From Paludibacteraceae bacterium (GTDB lineage Bacteria > Bacteroidota > Bacteroidia > Bacteroidales > Paludibacteraceae), in NCBI GenBank assembly GCA_024399835.1, contig JAKSNK010000007.1, positions 21,540-85,539 on the forward strand: 64,000 nucleotides of DNA. Direction: 5' to 3'. The notes beneath the pieces were generated by a model. That model was not told the DNA's origin. It saw nothing but the letters and a program-made list of their open reading frames with translations, and searched no databases. Positions within the stretch are counted from its first letter, which is position 1, and every line of letters starts with the position of its first letter. A program made the translations under genes and the position numbers. Of the stretch, positions 28,458 to 37,711 are shown piece after piece.

Positions 28458-29405
28458 ATGAGAGAGTTCTTAGCAAATAAGAATCATAGATTGGTAATAA
28501 TTACTCTTTCGTTGCTGTTTTTGTTGGGTGGTATGTCACTTTCAGCGAAGGAGTTACCGGCTTATTACAAAGCTACAACCACAGTCAATATACGCGAATC
28601 CGCCAATCCTGAGTCATCCAAGGTTTCTGTAGTAAACAAAGGATGTTCCGTCTTTGTGTCGCGGATGAAGACAGGTGCTGATTATCGTCAGTGGGGATAT
28701 TGCACGGATGAACACTCCAACCAAGGATGGGTTTGTATGGACTATTTGCGTTATATTGGAAAATCGCCATCAAAATCTTCTGGTCGCGAAAAAACAACAC
28801 AATGGCAAAAAATACTGTTACATACTGCCCACTTTTTTGGTTATGAGCATGAAATGGTATGGTGGTTCTACGGGTGTATGTTAGTGGTGGCAATTGCACT
28901 TTTCTTTGCTCTTAATCGAGATTTTGACTCACCCTACATTACCCTATTGTGTCATGCCATCGCTATTGTTGCTGCAGCTTGGTATTTTACTCATAGCAAC
29001 TGTGACATTCTATGGCATGTTACTTGGGAATCTGTAAGATGGTGGTCGCTTGTTGGTTTGTGGATATATATTTTTGCTGCCCGTACATTTTTGGAGTTTG
29101 TAAAAAGTCTAGCCCAATTGGGGATGGAAGAAATCAGAGATCATACGCTTTATGCCATATGTTGTTGGGTGTGTAGTTTAGGTTGGGTATATGTGCTTAT
29201 ATGGTTCGTCGCGAATTTCATAGTAGAGCATACTGGTTGGGCATTATTAATGTTGTTAGCCGCCATTCCGAAATCAAAAATCCCCACCATTTATGTAAAG
29301 GGTGAGGGTTATGTTAGGGGACACGGTTATGATGGAGGAGGCAAGTTTCATGGTGATAATGGATACGACTATTACTATGACGGCAAGCACTGGCATCCTA
29401 TGTAA
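28458..29405 (+). CDS. Bacterial SH3-domain membrane protein, function unknown
   Basis: 315 aa. A signal or membrane helix (LVIITLSLLFLLGGMSLSA) is followed by a bacterial SH3 domain (about 35-100: YKATTTVNIRESANPESSKV ... GWVCMDYLRYI), then about four membrane helices between about 130 and 270, and a tail rich in Gly, His, Tyr and Asp (YVRGHGYDGGGKFHGD). SH3b domains often bind peptidoglycan. It has its own promoter and stands just ahead of the mre cluster, so an envelope role is possible; nothing more specific can be said. Confidence 0.75.
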   Translation: MREFLANKNHRLVIITLSLLFLLGGMSLSAKELPAYYKATTTVNIRESANPESSKVSVVNKGCSVFVSRMKTGADYRQWGYCTDEHSNQGWVCMDYLRYIGKSPSKSSGREKTTQWQKILLHTAHFFGYEHEMVWWFYGCMLVVAIALFFALNRDFDSPYITLLCHAIAIVAAAWYFTHSNCDILWHVTWESVRWWSLVGLWIYIFAARTFLEFVKSLAQLGMEEIRDHTLYAICCWVCSLGWVYVLIWFVANFIVEHTGWALLMLLAAIPKSKIPTIYVKGEGYVRGHGYDGGGKFHGDNGYDYYYDGKHWHPM

Positions 29406-29644
29406 GCTTGCGCTGGGAAAGAAAATTTACTAACCTGTTCAATTTGTTAAACACGCTCAACCTATTCTTTCTTAAAAATCGTAACTATAGTCATCTTTAA
29501 TAGTGCTACGGGTAAGGATACGGAAAGGAGAGGGGACAGAAAGTGTCGGTCAAGTGTTTGCCAACCCTCGACTAATTGCTTACTCAAAAAGACAGCAAAA
29601 AATAACGCTTTGTGATATAAAATATCACTTTATTGCCCTTCAGT

Positions 29645-29676
29645 ATTGCGTATTCCAAAAATTCTTTGTATCTTTG
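29645..29676 (+). promoter_or_regulatory. Bacteroidota-type promoter for mreB cluster
   Basis: ATTG at 29645-29648, 20 nt, TATCTTTG at 29669-29676; 25 bp before the mreB ATG at 29702. It lies inside the longer in-frame extension of mreB, which rules that extension out. Confidence 0.8.
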
Positions 29677-29701
29677 CACTCAAATTTGTAAAATAGAAAT
29701 T

Positions 29702-30718
29702 ATGGGTCTTTTTTCACTAACACAAGAGATTGCCATTGACTTGGGAACTGCCAACACCATTATTATGGTGGACGACCAGGTTGTGGTGGACGAACCTTCG
29801 GTAGTCGCTATCAACGCGGAGAACAAAATGATGGCTGTCGGGCGCAAAGCACAGCAGATGATCGGTCGTGGCGGCAATGTCATTCATACGGTCCGCCCCC
29901 TGCGTGACGGCGTGATTGCAGACTTCTATGCCTGCGAAATGATGATTCGTGGCATGATCAAGATGATGCCACATACATCCCGTCTGTTCTCTCCCAGTAT
30001 TCGAATGGTTGTCTGTATCCCTTCCGGATCGACCGAGGTCGAAATTCGTGCCGTGCGTGACAGTTCAGAGCACGCCGGTGGCAGAGATGTCTATATGATT
30101 TACGAACCGATGGCTGCCGCTATCGGTATGGGAATAGATGTGGAGAGCCCCGAGGGATGTATGGTCGTTGATATAGGCGGCGGTACTACCGAAATTGCCG
30201 TTATATCCTTAGGCGGAATCGTGACCAACAAGTCCATCAAGATTGCCGGTGATGACTTCAATGCCGACATTGTCGAATACATGGGTCGAATGCATAATAT
30301 CCGCATTGACGAGCCGACGGCTGAACGCATTAAGATTGCTGTCGGTAGTGCTATTCCTGAACTGCCGGAACCGCTTGAGGACTTTGTCGTTGTCGGTCCT
30401 AACAAAGTGACTGCATTGCCGATGCGTGTACCTGTGTCGTATCAGGAGATTGCCCACTGTCTCGAGAAATCGATTGCAAAGATAGAGAACGCTATCCTGT
30501 TGGCATTGGAAACGACTCCCCCCGAGTTGTATGCAGACATCGTTAAACGCGGTATTTGGTTGACGGGCGGTGGCGCATTGCTGCATGGATTGGCTGAACG
30601 ACTGACGGCTAAAATCACCATTCCTTTCCATGTGGCAGAGGACCCGCTGCACTGTGTGGCACGCGGTACCTGTGTGGCGCTCAAAAATACACAGAACTTT
30701 AATTTCCTGATTCGTTAA
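29702..30718 (+). CDS. mreB: Rod-shape determining actin homologue MreB
   Basis: 338-aa bacterial actin that guides cell-wall synthesis along the side wall. Phosphate-1 motif DLGTANT (13-19), phosphate-2 VVDIGGGTTEIAV and adenosine motif TGGGALLHGLAERL are intact, as is the N-terminal amphipathic start MGLFSLTQE. First gene of mreB-mreC-mreD-mrdA-rodA, all on the same strand with short gaps or overlaps. Confidence 0.97.
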   Translation: MGLFSLTQEIAIDLGTANTIIMVDDQVVVDEPSVVAINAENKMMAVGRKAQQMIGRGGNVIHTVRPLRDGVIADFYACEMMIRGMIKMMPHTSRLFSPSIRMVVCIPSGSTEVEIRAVRDSSEHAGGRDVYMIYEPMAAAIGMGIDVESPEGCMVVDIGGGTTEIAVISLGGIVTNKSIKIAGDDFNADIVEYMGRMHNIRIDEPTAERIKIAVGSAIPELPEPLEDFVVVGPNKVTALPMRVPVSYQEIAHCLEKSIAKIENAILLALETTPPELYADIVKRGIWLTGGGALLHGLAERLTAKITIPFHVAEDPLHCVARGTCVALKNTQNFNFLIR

Positions 30719-30746
30719 CAACCAATCGCTATGAACCGGTTATAGG

Positions 30747-31592
30747 ATGAGAAACTTACTCCAGTTCATAGGAAAAAATATCCACCTCCTGCTTTTCATA
30801 GCTTTGGAGGTGGTGGCGTTTTTACTCATTACACATAATGTGGCATACCCCCGTTCGACCACTTTGTCGGCTGCCAATCGTATCGTTGCCGGCATGAATG
30901 AAGCAGGAGACAATATTGTAGAGTATTTCCGGTTACGCAAGGACAACGAACAACTGAACAATGAGGTGTGCCTTCTGCGCGAACAGATACAATTGCTTGA
31001 AAACCAAATAGAAAAGCAGAACGAGTACGGTTTGGTGTGTGACACGGCACAATATGAATATGCCCACTTGGGCTATCGCATCATTCCCGCCAAGGTAGTG
31101 GATATAACCACCGGACAGGAGCATAATTACCTCACTTTGAACAAAGGTACAAGGGATGGCTTAAAGCAGGGCATGGGCGTCGTCTGCGGCAACAATGTAG
31201 TCGGGGTGGTCAGTCGGGTAAACGAGTACTTTGCATTGGTTGTCCCGATTATTCATACGAATATCAATATCTCCGCCCGTGTGAAAAAAAACGGTCAACT
31301 TGGTTTCACACATTGGGAAGGGCACAATCCGCGCTATGTTAACTTGATGGAGATAGGTCGTCACATCATGGTGGAGAAAGGAGACTCGGTTATTACCAGT
31401 GGTATGACTGCCACTTTCCCGGAGGGGATGATGATTGGTATCATGGACAAGGTCAAACTGAACGAAGGGGGCAATTACTACGATATCCGTCTCCGGCTTT
31501 GCACCGATTTCCGCCGATTGAGATATGTTCAAGTATTGAACTATGTCTATAGTACAGAACTGAATCAGTTAACCGATGAACAGTACGATTAA
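30747..31592 (+). CDS. mreC: Cell-shape protein MreC
   Basis: 281 aa: one N-terminal membrane helix (LLLFIALEVVAFLLI), a coiled coil (about 65-95, RKDNEQLNNEVCLLREQIQ), then the periplasmic beta-barrel domain (TLNKGTRDGLKQGMGVV, GVVSRVNEYFALVVP). Scaffolds the elongasome with MreD, PBP2 and RodA. Overlaps mreD by 17 nt. Confidence 0.95.
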   Translation: MRNLLQFIGKNIHLLLFIALEVVAFLLITHNVAYPRSTTLSAANRIVAGMNEAGDNIVEYFRLRKDNEQLNNEVCLLREQIQLLENQIEKQNEYGLVCDTAQYEYAHLGYRIIPAKVVDITTGQEHNYLTLNKGTRDGLKQGMGVVCGNNVVGVVSRVNEYFALVVPIIHTNINISARVKKNGQLGFTHWEGHNPRYVNLMEIGRHIMVEKGDSVITSGMTATFPEGMMIGIMDKVKLNEGGNYYDIRLRLCTDFRRLRYVQVLNYVYSTELNQLTDEQYD

Positions 31593-32070
31593 GCACATAT
31601 TGCGTTTTGTATGCCTGTTGGCATTGCAATTGCTGTTGATTAACAATCTGCATTGGTTGGGTGCTTTTCACCCGTATGTGTATGTGTTGGCTTTGCTGAT
31701 GTTGCCGGCGAGTATGCCACGATGGGTGGAGATGTTTATCGGTGCTGCTATAGGTCTGCTGATGGATGCTTGTTGCACTACCGCCGGAGTACACATGGCG
31801 GCTTGTGTGGCGGTGGCGTATTTGCGCCCGCTGTTGTTAGGGCAGTTTGTTCAGGATACGCAGCGTATTGTAACACAAGTGTGTACCGCCACTGTCGGAG
31901 CAAGACCGTTCTTATTGACTGTTGCCACGCTGATTGTTGTTCACCATGCTTTGATTTGCTTCTTGGAAGCGTGGAGTTTGGAACATTTCGGATGGTTGTT
32001 GCTGACAACGCTGATTAGTTCGGCGGTGACATTCGTTTTGGCTTTTTTGTATGATAGGACACAACAATGA
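31576..32070 (+). CDS. mreD: Cell-shape protein MreD
   Basis: 164-aa integral membrane protein with five or so helices; the family motif is recognisable in GAAIGLLMDACCTTAGVHM (about 56-75). Position between mreC and mrdA supports the call. Its stop overlaps the mrdA start (ATGA). Confidence 0.9.
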   Translation: MNSTIKHILRFVCLLALQLLLINNLHWLGAFHPYVYVLALLMLPASMPRWVEMFIGAAIGLLMDACCTTAGVHMAACVAVAYLRPLLLGQFVQDTQRIVTQVCTATVGARPFLLTVATLIVVHHALICFLEAWSLEHFGWLLLTTLISSAVTFVLAFLYDRTQQ

Positions 32071-33899
32071 TTAATGACACATACTATAAGCGAAGGTTTG
32101 TTATTGCCGGTATAGTCATTTTTATTGTGGCTAGTTATATTGTCCGCTTGTTCGCGCTACAGGTCATTGACCAATCGCGTCGGGTAAAGGCGGACAATAA
32201 CGCATTGGTCCGTCAGCCCGTTTATGCTTCTCGGGGATTGATTTATGACAGAAATGATTCCCTGCTCGTTTTTAATCAACCTATCTATGAGGTGATGATG
32301 ATTATGAACGAGATGACTCCCAATTTTGACACTTTAGGTTTTTGTGAAGCCATGCAAATGGATACGGCAGCATACAATCAACGCATCGCCCAAATATCCA
32401 ATGTCCGCAAAAATAGAGGTTTTTCCAAATACACCCCGCAAGTCTTTGCCGGACAGTTGAAAAAAGAAGACATAGGACTGTTGCAGGAGCGATTGTACAA
32501 TTTTCCGGGCATCAGCATTCGCCAGCGTACCTTGCGTGACTATACCTACAATGCCGCTTCGCATTTATTAGGCAGTGTGGGCGAAGTCAATCAGATGGAT
32601 TTGGAGAGGGATAGTTATTACCAACAGGGAGACTATTCCGGACGGGACGGCGTAGAAAAACAATACGAAGTGGCTTTGCGCGGTATCAATGGGGTAGAAG
32701 TCTTGCTGCGTGACAATCGGGGACGGATTTGCGGCTCTTATCACGACGGAGAATTAGACCGTCCTGCCGTTGCCGGACAGAATCTCAAACTAGGAATGGA
32801 TATCGAACTGCAGATGTTGGCAGAGGAATTGATAGGTGAGAATATAGGTAGTGCTGTCGCTATCGAACCGCAGACGGGAGAGATACTTGCCCTTGCCAGT
32901 ATGCCGGGTTGGAATCCTAAAGATTTGGTAGGCAAGCAGCGGGGAAACAATTACATGACGCTGTTGCAGGATAGCAAAAAACCGCTTATGAACCGCGCTA
33001 CACAAGCCATGTACCCGCCCGGTTCTACTTTCAAGATTTTACAGACACTGGTTGCATTGCACCAGGGAGCAATCACTCCTGCAACTCTTTACCCCTGCAA
33101 CGGACCCCAATCGACCCCCATTAAATGTACCCACCACCACGGTTCGCCCGTTGATTTAGGAATGGCAATCGAGCAGAGTTGCAACCCGTATTATTGGTGC
33201 GTCTTCCGCGATTTATTGCAAATGGACGGCTATGGCAAGAACAATAGGGCTTTTCGTCACAGGTATGAATTATGGCGAACAGATATTATGCGGTTCGGTT
33301 TAGGACAAAAATTTGAAGATTCAGATGTTCCTAATCAGAAATCAGGCAGCGTACCGTCCACCAAACTTTATGACCGCTTCTACGGTAAAACCGGCTGGAA
33401 AGCCATCACGATTCGTTCGCTCAGTATAGGACAGGGAGAAATACTTGTTACTCCTCTGCAATTGGCTAACCAGGCGGCATGTATTGCCAACGAGGGATAC
33501 TATATCACTCCGCACTTGTTGTATAATGATTCTGCTTATATGCAGCCCGACAAACGCCATGAAACAGGCATTGATGCTACTTATTTCAAGATAGTCAAAG
33601 ATGGCATGGAACGGGTAATGCTCAATGGTACAGGACGATGGCACAATATTCCTAAATGGCATATCTGCGGCAAAACGGGGACGGTACAAAATCCTCATGG
33701 CAAAGACCATGCAATCTTTATTGCCTACGCGCCCAAAGACAATCCTAAAATAGCAGTCGCCATTGCAGTCGAAAATGTGGGCTTTGGTGCCACTTGGGCA
33801 TGCCCGATTGCTGTAAAGATGATTGATTTATATATGACAAAACATTTCCCGGAAATGGCAGACGAACCCGAGCAAACAGATGATGAACCAGAGAAATAA
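32067..33899 (+). CDS. mrdA: Penicillin-binding protein 2, elongation-specific transpeptidase
   Basis: 610 aa: N-terminal membrane anchor (VIAGIVIFIVASYIVRLF), dimerisation domain with SRGLIYDRNDSLL, and a transpeptidase domain with SxxK = STFK (S320, K323), SxN = SCN (371-373) and KTG at 536-538. Catalyses peptide cross-linking in side-wall growth with RodA. The C-terminus is a short acidic tail (EPEQTDDEPEK). Overlaps rodA by about 20 nt. Confidence 0.96.
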   Translation: MINDTYYKRRFVIAGIVIFIVASYIVRLFALQVIDQSRRVKADNNALVRQPVYASRGLIYDRNDSLLVFNQPIYEVMMIMNEMTPNFDTLGFCEAMQMDTAAYNQRIAQISNVRKNRGFSKYTPQVFAGQLKKEDIGLLQERLYNFPGISIRQRTLRDYTYNAASHLLGSVGEVNQMDLERDSYYQQGDYSGRDGVEKQYEVALRGINGVEVLLRDNRGRICGSYHDGELDRPAVAGQNLKLGMDIELQMLAEELIGENIGSAVAIEPQTGEILALASMPGWNPKDLVGKQRGNNYMTLLQDSKKPLMNRATQAMYPPGSTFKILQTLVALHQGAITPATLYPCNGPQSTPIKCTHHHGSPVDLGMAIEQSCNPYYWCVFRDLLQMDGYGKNNRAFRHRYELWRTDIMRFGLGQKFEDSDVPNQKSGSVPSTKLYDRFYGKTGWKAITIRSLSIGQGEILVTPLQLANQAACIANEGYYITPHLLYNDSAYMQPDKRHETGIDATYFKIVKDGMERVMLNGTGRWHNIPKWHICGKTGTVQNPHGKDHAIFIAYAPKDNPKIAVAIAVENVGFGATWACPIAVKMIDLYMTKHFPEMADEPEQTDDEPEK

Positions 33900-35028
33900 T
33901 ATATGGAGTGGGGTAGATTGGATAACCATAGGGTTATTCTTCCTGTTAGCCATCTTCGGATGGATGAACATCTATGGCGCCGGGTATAGTTTTGAGCAGA
34001 CGAGTATTTTCTCTTTTTCCAATCGTGCCGGCAAGCAGTTTGTGTGGTTGATAACGGCATTTGTCTTGGGCTTCTGCCTGTTGATGATAGATGAGAAAAC
34101 CTATGATATTTTGGGCTATTGGCTATATGGGGCAACTATTATTGTCTTAATTATAACGCCTTTCCTCGCACATGATATCAAGGGCTCTTTATCATGGATT
34201 TCTTTTGGTTCTGTTAGCATCCAACCGGCTGAATTTGCCAAGTGTTTTACCGCCATTGCCATCGCTAAATACATGGGTCGATACGGCTATCGCGTGGAAA
34301 GTTGGAAAGATTTGGTAGTACCGTGTGTGATGATTGTCGTACCGATGGTTATTATTATGGTCTTGCAAAAAGAAACCGGCTCTGCGCTTGTCTTTGCAGC
34401 ATTCTTATTACCACTTTATCGACAGGGAATGACCGGCAAAATTATGGGAGGAGGAGTCGTTTTGATAATAGTCTTTGTCGTTGTGCTCAAGTTAGGTTGG
34501 ATACCTGATTCGGCAATGGACAAGGTCTTCGAACCGCATCAAAAAAATCGAATAGAGGTCCTATTGGGAATTAAAGAAGATCCAACCGGGGCAGGATATA
34601 ATGTCAACCAATCGCTTATTGCCATTGGCTCAGGAGGGCTAACAGGGAAGGGGTATTTGAAAGGTACGCAAACCAAAATGAAGTTTGTGCCGGAGCAGGA
34701 TACAGACTTTATTTTCTGTACTGTTGGCGAAGAATGGGGATTCTTAGGTTCGACTGCGGTACTGTTGATTTATATGGCATTCCTGTTGAGGATTATTACG
34801 ATTGCCGAGCGGCAACGGGATAATTTTAGTCAAGTGTATGCTTATTCGGTAGTTGGTATTTTTTTCGTACACCTTATGATTAATGTGGGCATGGTATTGG
34901 GTTTATTGCCGGTTATTGGTATTCCGTTACCGATGTTCAGTTATGGCGGTTCGTCTCTTTGGGGCTTTACGCTGCTCCTCTTTATCTTGCTTCGCCTTGA
35001 TGCTTCCCGTATCAATAAGTTGCACTAA
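33880..35028 (+). CDS. rodA: RodA, SEDS peptidoglycan glycosyltransferase
   Basis: 382-aa SEDS-family polymerase with about ten membrane helices. Family landmarks: GSLSWISFGSVSIQPAEFAK (about 107-126), KETGSALVF, and the region EQDTDFIFCTVGEEWGFLG with the conserved Asp, then GIPLPMFSYGGSSL. Works as a pair with PBP2 encoded just upstream. Start is 33880 or 33883. Last gene of the rod cluster; a converging polysaccharide cluster ends 32 bp beyond. Confidence 0.96.
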   Translation: MMNQRNNIWSGVDWITIGLFFLLAIFGWMNIYGAGYSFEQTSIFSFSNRAGKQFVWLITAFVLGFCLLMIDEKTYDILGYWLYGATIIVLIITPFLAHDIKGSLSWISFGSVSIQPAEFAKCFTAIAIAKYMGRYGYRVESWKDLVVPCVMIVVPMVIIMVLQKETGSALVFAAFLLPLYRQGMTGKIMGGGVVLIIVFVVVLKLGWIPDSAMDKVFEPHQKNRIEVLLGIKEDPTGAGYNVNQSLIAIGSGGLTGKGYLKGTQTKMKFVPEQDTDFIFCTVGEEWGFLGSTAVLLIYMAFLLRIITIAERQRDNFSQVYAYSVVGIFFVHLMINVGMVLGLLPVIGIPLPMFSYGGSSLWGFTLLLFILLRLDASRINKLH

Positions 35029-35060
35029 GTCCGCTTTCTACTACGAAGATTGCGTCGTTG

Positions 35061-35870
35061 TTATAGATATTGGCGTATCACTTCGCGATTGAACATGCGA
35101 CGCTCCTTATCGAAGAACCACCCCCATTTATTGAAATAACGGCACATATTGACTATGTGTATCCATGTCATGCGAGCGTTATGGTAACTGGCACGCGCAT
35201 GGTCGTGAATAATCGTGACAGCAGGGTAATAAAGCGTCAAATAATCTCGATGAATAGTCCGAGTGAGATCTATATCTTCAGGATACATGAAATAGCGTTC
35301 GTCAAATAGCCGTGCTTTCAGTACCGCCTCCGTACGGAGCAACATAAAGCATCCGCTCAAATATGGCACATTCATGGGTTTGTTGTAACCTGTGTCCCTT
35401 AATTCGTAATGTGCGTTACGCCTGCGCGTGAGCCACAACGGAAGGAATCGTCTGCCAAACACATTAAAAGGTGTGGGCAGCAACTTGCATAAGTACTGCA
35501 GTTCTCCGTTAGGATAGGTAACGCGTGGCATCATGCTGCCCACTTCTTTGTGTGCTGCTATAAAAGCATACAATAGGTCTAAATCTTCCGCTTTTATCCA
35601 TACATCGGCATTTATCACAAGGTGAAAAGGGGTGTTCCATCTTACACTTTGACGAATGGCTATGTTATGTGCCTTGCCGTATCCCAAGTTGTCTCCGTTG
35701 TTCCAGATATATTCCACTTTTGTCGATGAAATGGCGTTCTTTTTGCCCTGATAGGGAGAGTTATCTACCAAATAAATCCTTCTCACACATTGAGCACGCA
35801 ACAATTCATCGCACAAGTTGTTCACTTGTGTCCAATCGGGTTTATATAGCACTATGGAAACATTCAGCAT
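35061..35870 (-). CDS. Family 2 glycosyltransferase, rhamnosyltransferase-like
   Basis: 269-aa GT-A glycosyltransferase. VSIVLYKPD at the start, the nucleotide-binding VDNSPYQG, and a metal-binding NADVW (DxD equivalent) near residue 90 are seen, followed by YLSGCFMLLRTEAV and MYPEDIDLTRTI, typical of WbbL-like rhamnosyltransferases. Cytoplasmic, acting on a lipid-linked sugar. Start overlaps the stop of the next upstream gene (TAATG). Last gene of the cluster. Confidence 0.88.
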   Translation of the reverse strand: MLNVSIVLYKPDWTQVNNLCDELLRAQCVRRIYLVDNSPYQGKKNAISSTKVEYIWNNGDNLGYGKAHNIAIRQSVRWNTPFHLVINADVWIKAEDLDLLYAFIAAHKEVGSMMPRVTYPNGELQYLCKLLPTPFNVFGRRFLPLWLTRRRNAHYELRDTGYNKPMNVPYLSGCFMLLRTEAVLKARLFDERYFMYPEDIDLTRTIHRDYLTLYYPAVTIIHDHARASYHNARMTWIHIVNMCRYFNKWGWFFDKERRMFNREVIRQYL

Positions 35871-36628
35871 TATTTCCAGTATTTTAATAAGCCGTTAAAC
35901 GCCCAACAACATAGATAGTAGCAACTTTTCAGTACTCCTAATTTTTCTACTTTACGATAAACCATGTATTGCGGTTTAATCATTTTGCGTTTGTTGTGTG
36001 TCAAACCGTTTTCTAACATACGATACGACCCTATGACGCCTTGGTTCCCGTACGCGATACCGCAGTTCCTGAGAATTTCCAACCAGTAAATATAATCGTC
36101 TCTCAAACTGTGAAATTCTTCGTGCAAATATATTTTCCCAAACGGAACAATGTCATATAGTCCTGTCAAACAGGTTATACTGCATGTGCGGAGCATGTCT
36201 TTGTAAGTCACTTTCTTCGGGGGGATGAATGGTTGCAACACCTCTTCGTTATTGCCGTTGATTCGCTTATGTGCACCATAAACCAACTGGCAATTCTTTT
36301 CGCGCATCAATTTGAGTTGTTGCTCCAGAAACCACGGTTCCCACAAGTCGTCTGCATCCAATAGTGCGATATATCTGCCTTCTGCACGACGAATGGCATT
36401 GTTTCTGGCTGCGGCACTTCCTTTGTTGGATTGGCTAAAGACCTGAACACGAGGGTCTTTGGCAGCGTATGCCTCGACTACCGCCAATCCGCCGTCGGTA
36501 CTGCCATCGTTAATAACAATCATTTCCCACTCTTGGTAGGTTTGTTTTAGTACGCTTTCAATCGTTTGTGCCACATATTGTTCACCGTTATACAAGGGTG
36601 TAATAATACTGACTAAATTATCTTTCAT
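35870..36628 (-). CDS. Family 2 glycosyltransferase
   Basis: 252-aa GT-A enzyme: VSIITPLYNGEQYVAQTIES at the N-terminus, INDGSTDGG for the nucleotide, AARNNAIRRAEGRYIALLDADDLW with the DADD metal motif near residue 94. Sugar and acceptor unknown. Lies 15 bp from the preceding GT4 gene, in the same minus-strand cluster. Confidence 0.9.
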   Translation of the reverse strand: MKDNLVSIITPLYNGEQYVAQTIESVLKQTYQEWEMIVINDGSTDGGLAVVEAYAAKDPRVQVFSQSNKGSAAARNNAIRRAEGRYIALLDADDLWEPWFLEQQLKLMREKNCQLVYGAHKRINGNNEEVLQPFIPPKKVTYKDMLRTCSITCLTGLYDIVPFGKIYLHEEFHSLRDDYIYWLEILRNCGIAYGNQGVIGSYRMLENGLTHNKRKMIKPQYMVYRKVEKLGVLKSCYYLCCWAFNGLLKYWK

Positions 36629-36643
36629 TTATCTATGTTTTTA

Positions 36644-37711
36644 TCAATTATCAATGAGTTCTTGCATCCATCGGGTGTAAATATTTTCCGGTAAATAGGG
36701 CAAAATGATGGTTTGGGTTTGCCGGTGGCAAGTTTGCCGTAAATCAGTGTCCGTCATTTTTAGAATGGCTTCCCCTAAGGCGTGAATATTCTCTTTTTCT
36801 ACCAATAGTCCTCCCCCCTGTTTGAGCAATACACTCGGTCCTTCGGGACAATCAAAACTGACAATAGGTACACCGCTGGCTGCCGCTTCTAACAATGTCA
36901 TCGGAAAACCCTCAAATCGGGAGGCCATTACATAGAAAGCCGCATTTTGATACACCTCGTCAATATGTTTGGTAAAGGGATGAAGATGAACCTTTTGCCC
37001 TAATTGGCATTCGTCAATCTGTTTCTCTAACTGCGGTTTATCTTCTCCGTCTCCATATATTTCCAGTGTATAATCTCCCATTTCATCGGCAATTTGATGA
37101 ATGGCATCAATCAGCAAATCAAATCCTTTTTGTGCGGTTAACCGACCTATGCTGATGATTGTTTTGCTGTTCAATCCCTCGTAAGGCAATGGATGAATGG
37201 AAATCATGTTCGGAATAACGGTCACACGCTGTACCTGCTGTTCAAATTGCTGCCTGTCGTTTTCGGTTAATACCACCAAACGGCGGAAATGATTATACAA
37301 TCTGTTTCTCCACCAGCGAATAAGCGGGGTGTACATTTTATACCGATAATGTTCACATGTGATACTCTTTTTTGCCCAGCCGCCCATCCAACCTACGACT
37401 GATGCCAGTAGTTTTTGACATATTACACAATCTGCATCTTCTATCTCACTGCGTTTCTTGAGTGCCTTAAGGGCTGTAAGAATGTAGAGTATGCGTTTGC
37501 ACCAACCTATTTCCAGACGATAGTTGAGATAGGTGGCATATGTGATTGTTACCGCTTCTTCAATAGGGTATTGAGGCATGTCGTTTTGCTTAAACAGAGA
37601 CATAATACATACCTCATGCCCATGCTTGACCATCTCTTGTGCCAAACAAATAGTGGTACGCTCAGTACCTCCTTGGGTGGTAATATCTTGTATCAAAAAA
37701 ACGATTTTCAT
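36644..37711 (-). CDS. Family 4 glycosyltransferase
   Basis: 355-aa GT-B retaining glycosyltransferase. TTQGGTERTTICLAQEM marks the N-terminal domain; the C-terminal nucleotide-sugar domain has ISIGRLTAQKGFDLLIDA, EIYGDGEDKPQLE, and the ExxxxxxxE region SRFEGFPMTLLEAAASGVPIVSFDCPEGP. Overlaps the upstream glycosyltransferase gene in ATGA. Confidence 0.93.
   Translation of the reverse strand: MKIVFLIQDITTQGGTERTTICLAQEMVKHGHEVCIMSLFKQNDMPQYPIEEAVTITYATYLNYRLEIGWCKRILYILTALKALKKRSEIEDADCVICQKLLASVVGWMGGWAKKSITCEHYRYKMYTPLIRWWRNRLYNHFRRLVVLTENDRQQFEQQVQRVTVIPNMISIHPLPYEGLNSKTIISIGRLTAQKGFDLLIDAIHQIADEMGDYTLEIYGDGEDKPQLEKQIDECQLGQKVHLHPFTKHIDEVYQNAAFYVMASRFEGFPMTLLEAAASGVPIVSFDCPEGPSVLLKQGGGLLVEKENIHALGEAILKMTDTDLRQTCHRQTQTIILPYLPENIYTRWMQELIDN

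Noticed and set aside
29633-29701. 23-codon N-terminal extension of mreB
   Set aside because: It contains the mreB promoter, and MreB proteins begin at MGLFSLTQE.
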